From NCBI RefSeq assembly GCF_003075435.1, contig NZ_QCZJ01000003.1, positions 248,001 to 312,000 of the forward strand: 64,000 nt of DNA, given 5' to 3'. A program made the position numbers and the translations under genes. Under the pieces are notes generated by a model, which was not told the origin of the DNA, ran no database searches, and saw only the letters and a list, made by a program, of their open reading frames with translations. Shown here one piece after another: positions 62,102-64,000 of the stretch (positions are counted from its first letter, which is position 1; every line of letters begins with the position of its first letter). The stretch comes from Terrimonas sp. Its GTDB lineage: Bacteria > Bacteroidota > Bacteroidia > Chitinophagales > Chitinophagaceae.

Positions 62102-64000
62102 TCATCTGCTCTTTGTTATAAACTCCCAGGTAACATTATTGTAATGAAAGTATTTGCTTTTAGGCAATACCGCATTTCCTTTAAGTGCGCCTTTCTTATC
62201 TTTCTTTACAGATAAAGTTGCTTTGGCAAAATTTCCTTTTTCATAATCAAAGGTTTCACCATCATCGTCGTATAATTCCATTGTGTTTTCAATATTGCCA
62301 TAATATCTTACCTGCAGCGGAAGCATTTCATTTTTTTCAGGTGTATGCGGCATATACGGTATCATAGGTATAAAACCTCCTTCTTTTACAAATAATGGGA
62401 TCTTTCCAAGCTTCTGTTTGATTTTAATGATATCGCTTTCGCCTGCAAGCTCCCCGGTATAAAAATCATACCATCTGCCTTTGGGTAAAATCACCTCACG
62501 CTCTTCCTGCCCTGCAAATAACGGCGCAACCAATATATAATCGCCAAGCATAAACTGGTCATTAATATCTTTCTTCAGCGCCATTTCATAAGGATTATCA
62601 GAAGAGTTCAGTTTCCCCTTTTCAGTTTTTGCATCAAAATAAAAACCATCCGCCAGGTTCATTGCCCTGACCGGCGGCTTGCCTTCAAAATGATATTGCG
62701 CAAAGCTGTTATACAAATAGGGCAACAATTGCATACGCAATGTCATCACATCTTTTACTTCGTCTGCAACCTCAGGGAACGACCAGGGCTTTGTTCCATC
62801 AGCCCATGCATTGAGCATCGCCATAGGCGAAAAGCAAACCGTTTGCATACGGCGCAACCATTCTTCCGCGGTTTTGGAAGAGCGGGCTTCCGGCGTCCAC
62901 AACACGCCTATAAAACTACTGTTGCAAAGCGCGGTTATAAAATCGCGGTGATTATAGTAATCATTGTAAATCACATAAGGCATAGAAGATGCGCCGGCAT
63001 TGGAGGCGCGGGTAAGTCCATAAGTACGTTGATTTTTTTCGCGAAACCATGCATCACTCATTTTCTGAAATTGTAACCCGTATATCTGCCGCATTTGTTC
63101 ACCACTTACGCCAGAAGGAAATTTGGCGGCATCAGGCCATAGCCAGAAATCATAACCATCTGTTTCATCCACTTTATAGCCAGATACGCCTATATTAAGA
63201 TGCTGTTGCGAAAATAATTGCTTGTATAGATCCTGCACAGGTTTCATGGTAAGGTCGGGAACCTGACCCGCCCAAACAGTATGGGTTCCGGTATAAGGCT
63301 GCATTTCGTTAAAGAATGGTGCATGGGAAGAGATATAAGGATTGATCCATAAATTGACACGTATATTTTTACTGAGGAGTTGTTGTACAAAATTTTCCGG
63401 CTGCGGAAAACGGCTCTCATCCCAAACAAAATTGTTTGGATAGGAATAGGTTTGCCAGCCTGGTTCAAGCCCAACAAAACTTAAAGGGTAGCCTTTTTCT
63501 TCAAATGCGTTCACTTCTTCCATCACCTGCTTGTCAGTATATAATGTTGGTACACGCTGTGTAAAACCAAGTCCCCATTTAGGTGGCAGAACACCGCCTC
63601 CGCAGAACAGGTTATAGCGCTGCACTACTTCCATCGGATTGCGGCCTGCAAAAATGTATATCTCTGCACCTGCTGAAGGTATTATCATTTCCACAGCATC
63701 AGAATAAGGTTGCGGGTTCCAGTTGCGCTGTGTATTGCGGTTCATTTCTTCCGGCGGATTTTTGCTATCCTTTCTAACGGCTATGCCTGCATATACTTTA
63801 ATGCGGCGCGCCACATTAACAAGCACGCCATAACCATTATCAGAAATATAAAAAGGAACAGGGGCATGCGTGCGGCCATTATCTTCGCCACCGTAATGAT
63901 CAACCTGCAGTTCTTTTACCGTGCCTCTTTGCTGTACTGATTTAAAATTCAGTCCCAGCCCAAATAACTGTTCATTTTTTAAAAGCGGAAACCACAGCAT
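62102..64000 (-). CDS. GH31 alpha-glycosidase, 5' end outside window
   Basis: 632 residues visible; the frame continues past the window edge, so the N-terminus is missing and the first ATG seen need not be the start. The GH31 core includes VLPPKWGLGFTQRVPTLY, FVGLEPGW, the nucleophile Asp in GYKVDETDGYD (residue 278 of the visible part) and RASNAGASSMPYVIY. A DUF5110-like C-terminal beta domain (MELYDDDGETFDYEKGNFAK) follows. Family members act on alpha-glucosides, alpha-xylosides or related substrates, usually in the periplasm. The specificity is not readable. Confidence 0.92.
   Translation of the reverse strand: MLWFPLLKNEQLFGLGLNFKSVQQRGTVKELQVDHYGGEDNGRTHAPVPFYISDNGYGVLVNVARRIKVYAGIAVRKDSKNPPEEMNRNTQRNWNPQPYSDAVEMIIPSAGAEIYIFAGRNPMEVVQRYNLFCGGGVLPPKWGLGFTQRVPTLYTDKQVMEEVNAFEEKGYPLSFVGLEPGWQTYSYPNNFVWDESRFPQPENFVQQLLSKNIRVNLWINPYISSHAPFFNEMQPYTGTHTVWAGQVPDLTMKPVQDLYKQLFSQQHLNIGVSGYKVDETDGYDFWLWPDAAKFPSGVSGEQMRQIYGLQFQKMSDAWFREKNQRTYGLTRASNAGASSMPYVIYNDYYNHRDFITALCNSSFIGVLWTPEARSSKTAEEWLRRMQTVCFSPMAMLNAWADGTKPWSFPEVADEVKDVMTLRMQLLPYLYNSFAQYHFEGKPPVRAMNLADGFYFDAKTEKGKLNSSDNPYEMALKKDINDQFMLGDYILVAPLFAGQEEREVILPKGRWYDFYTGELAGESDIIKIKQKLGKIPLFVKEGGFIPMIPYMPHTPEKNEMLPLQVRYYGNIENTMELYDDDGETFDYEKGNFAKATLSVKKDKKGALKGNAVLPKSKYFHYNNVTWEFITKSR

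Overview
The window looks like chromosomal DNA of a Bacteroidota member, most likely family Chitinophagaceae. The signs are moderate-to-low GC, a T9SS type A sorting domain, a CarboxypepD_reg/OMP_b-brl type outer-membrane receptor, promoters resembling the Bacteroidota TAnnTTTG element, DUF3078, DUF4442 and DUF1501/DUF1553 proteins, and AT-rich leaders without clear Shine-Dalgarno sites. The genus is inferred only loosely; no rRNA is present.

Layout. 1-6650 (minus strand): a DUF1501 protein cut by the window edge, a GxxExxY-protein cassette bracketed by inverted repeats, a cytochrome-like DUF1549/DUF1553 protein, an Fsr-like MFS exporter and its GntR/FadR-type regulator. 6650-7216: a gap holding a 27-codon ORF directly followed by a minus-strand terminator. 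7217-14139: housekeeping genes: comM/yifB, an orphan transketolase N-subunit, a WecA-like glycosyl-1-phosphate transferase, frr, a frameshifted PPK2, mscL and a DUF3078 protein. 14217-21638: scpA, dsbD, a membrane-anchored papain-like protease, a thioredoxin-like protein, a DUF4442 protein and a GH13 amylase. 21689-29171: an HTTM-type membrane protein with a small partner, priA, ecsC, clpS, a JmjC-like cupin and a transglutaminase-like protein.

29357-35079 is a tight six-gene run: lutABC, an esterase, an FG-GAP/VCBS protein and a tagatose-3-epimerase-like enzyme, closed by a terminator. 35492-42265 is one 2257-residue secreted esterase with 20 PKD-like repeats and a T9SS tail; it contains a perfect 729-bp duplication. 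42268-46303 is a probable lipid-linked pentose module (HAD phosphatase, DprE2-like reductase, UbiA/DPPR-synthase-like transferase) divergent from a GT-C-like membrane protein. 46632-47610 holds an IS1595-derived protein that appears to lack catalytic residues, and a tRNA-Met. 47759-64000 holds a Tat-exported class V aminotransferase, an outer-membrane receptor, a DUF1080 protein, a GH95 fucosidase, smc, a RAYT/IS200-like transposase with its REP-like palindrome both inside and beside the gene, an unrecognised secreted 562-residue protein, and a GH31 glycosidase cut by the window edge.

The accessory content points to a heterotroph using polysaccharides and sugar acids (GH13, GH31, GH95, esterases, DUF1080, lactate oxidation). 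No SusC/SusD pair is present, so there is no canonical polysaccharide utilisation locus. The items most worth following up are the palindrome written into the RAYT coding sequence, the terminal-repeat GxxExxY cassette, the 729-bp exact repeat, the PPK2 frameshift, the pentose-lipid module and the transposase-derived gene.
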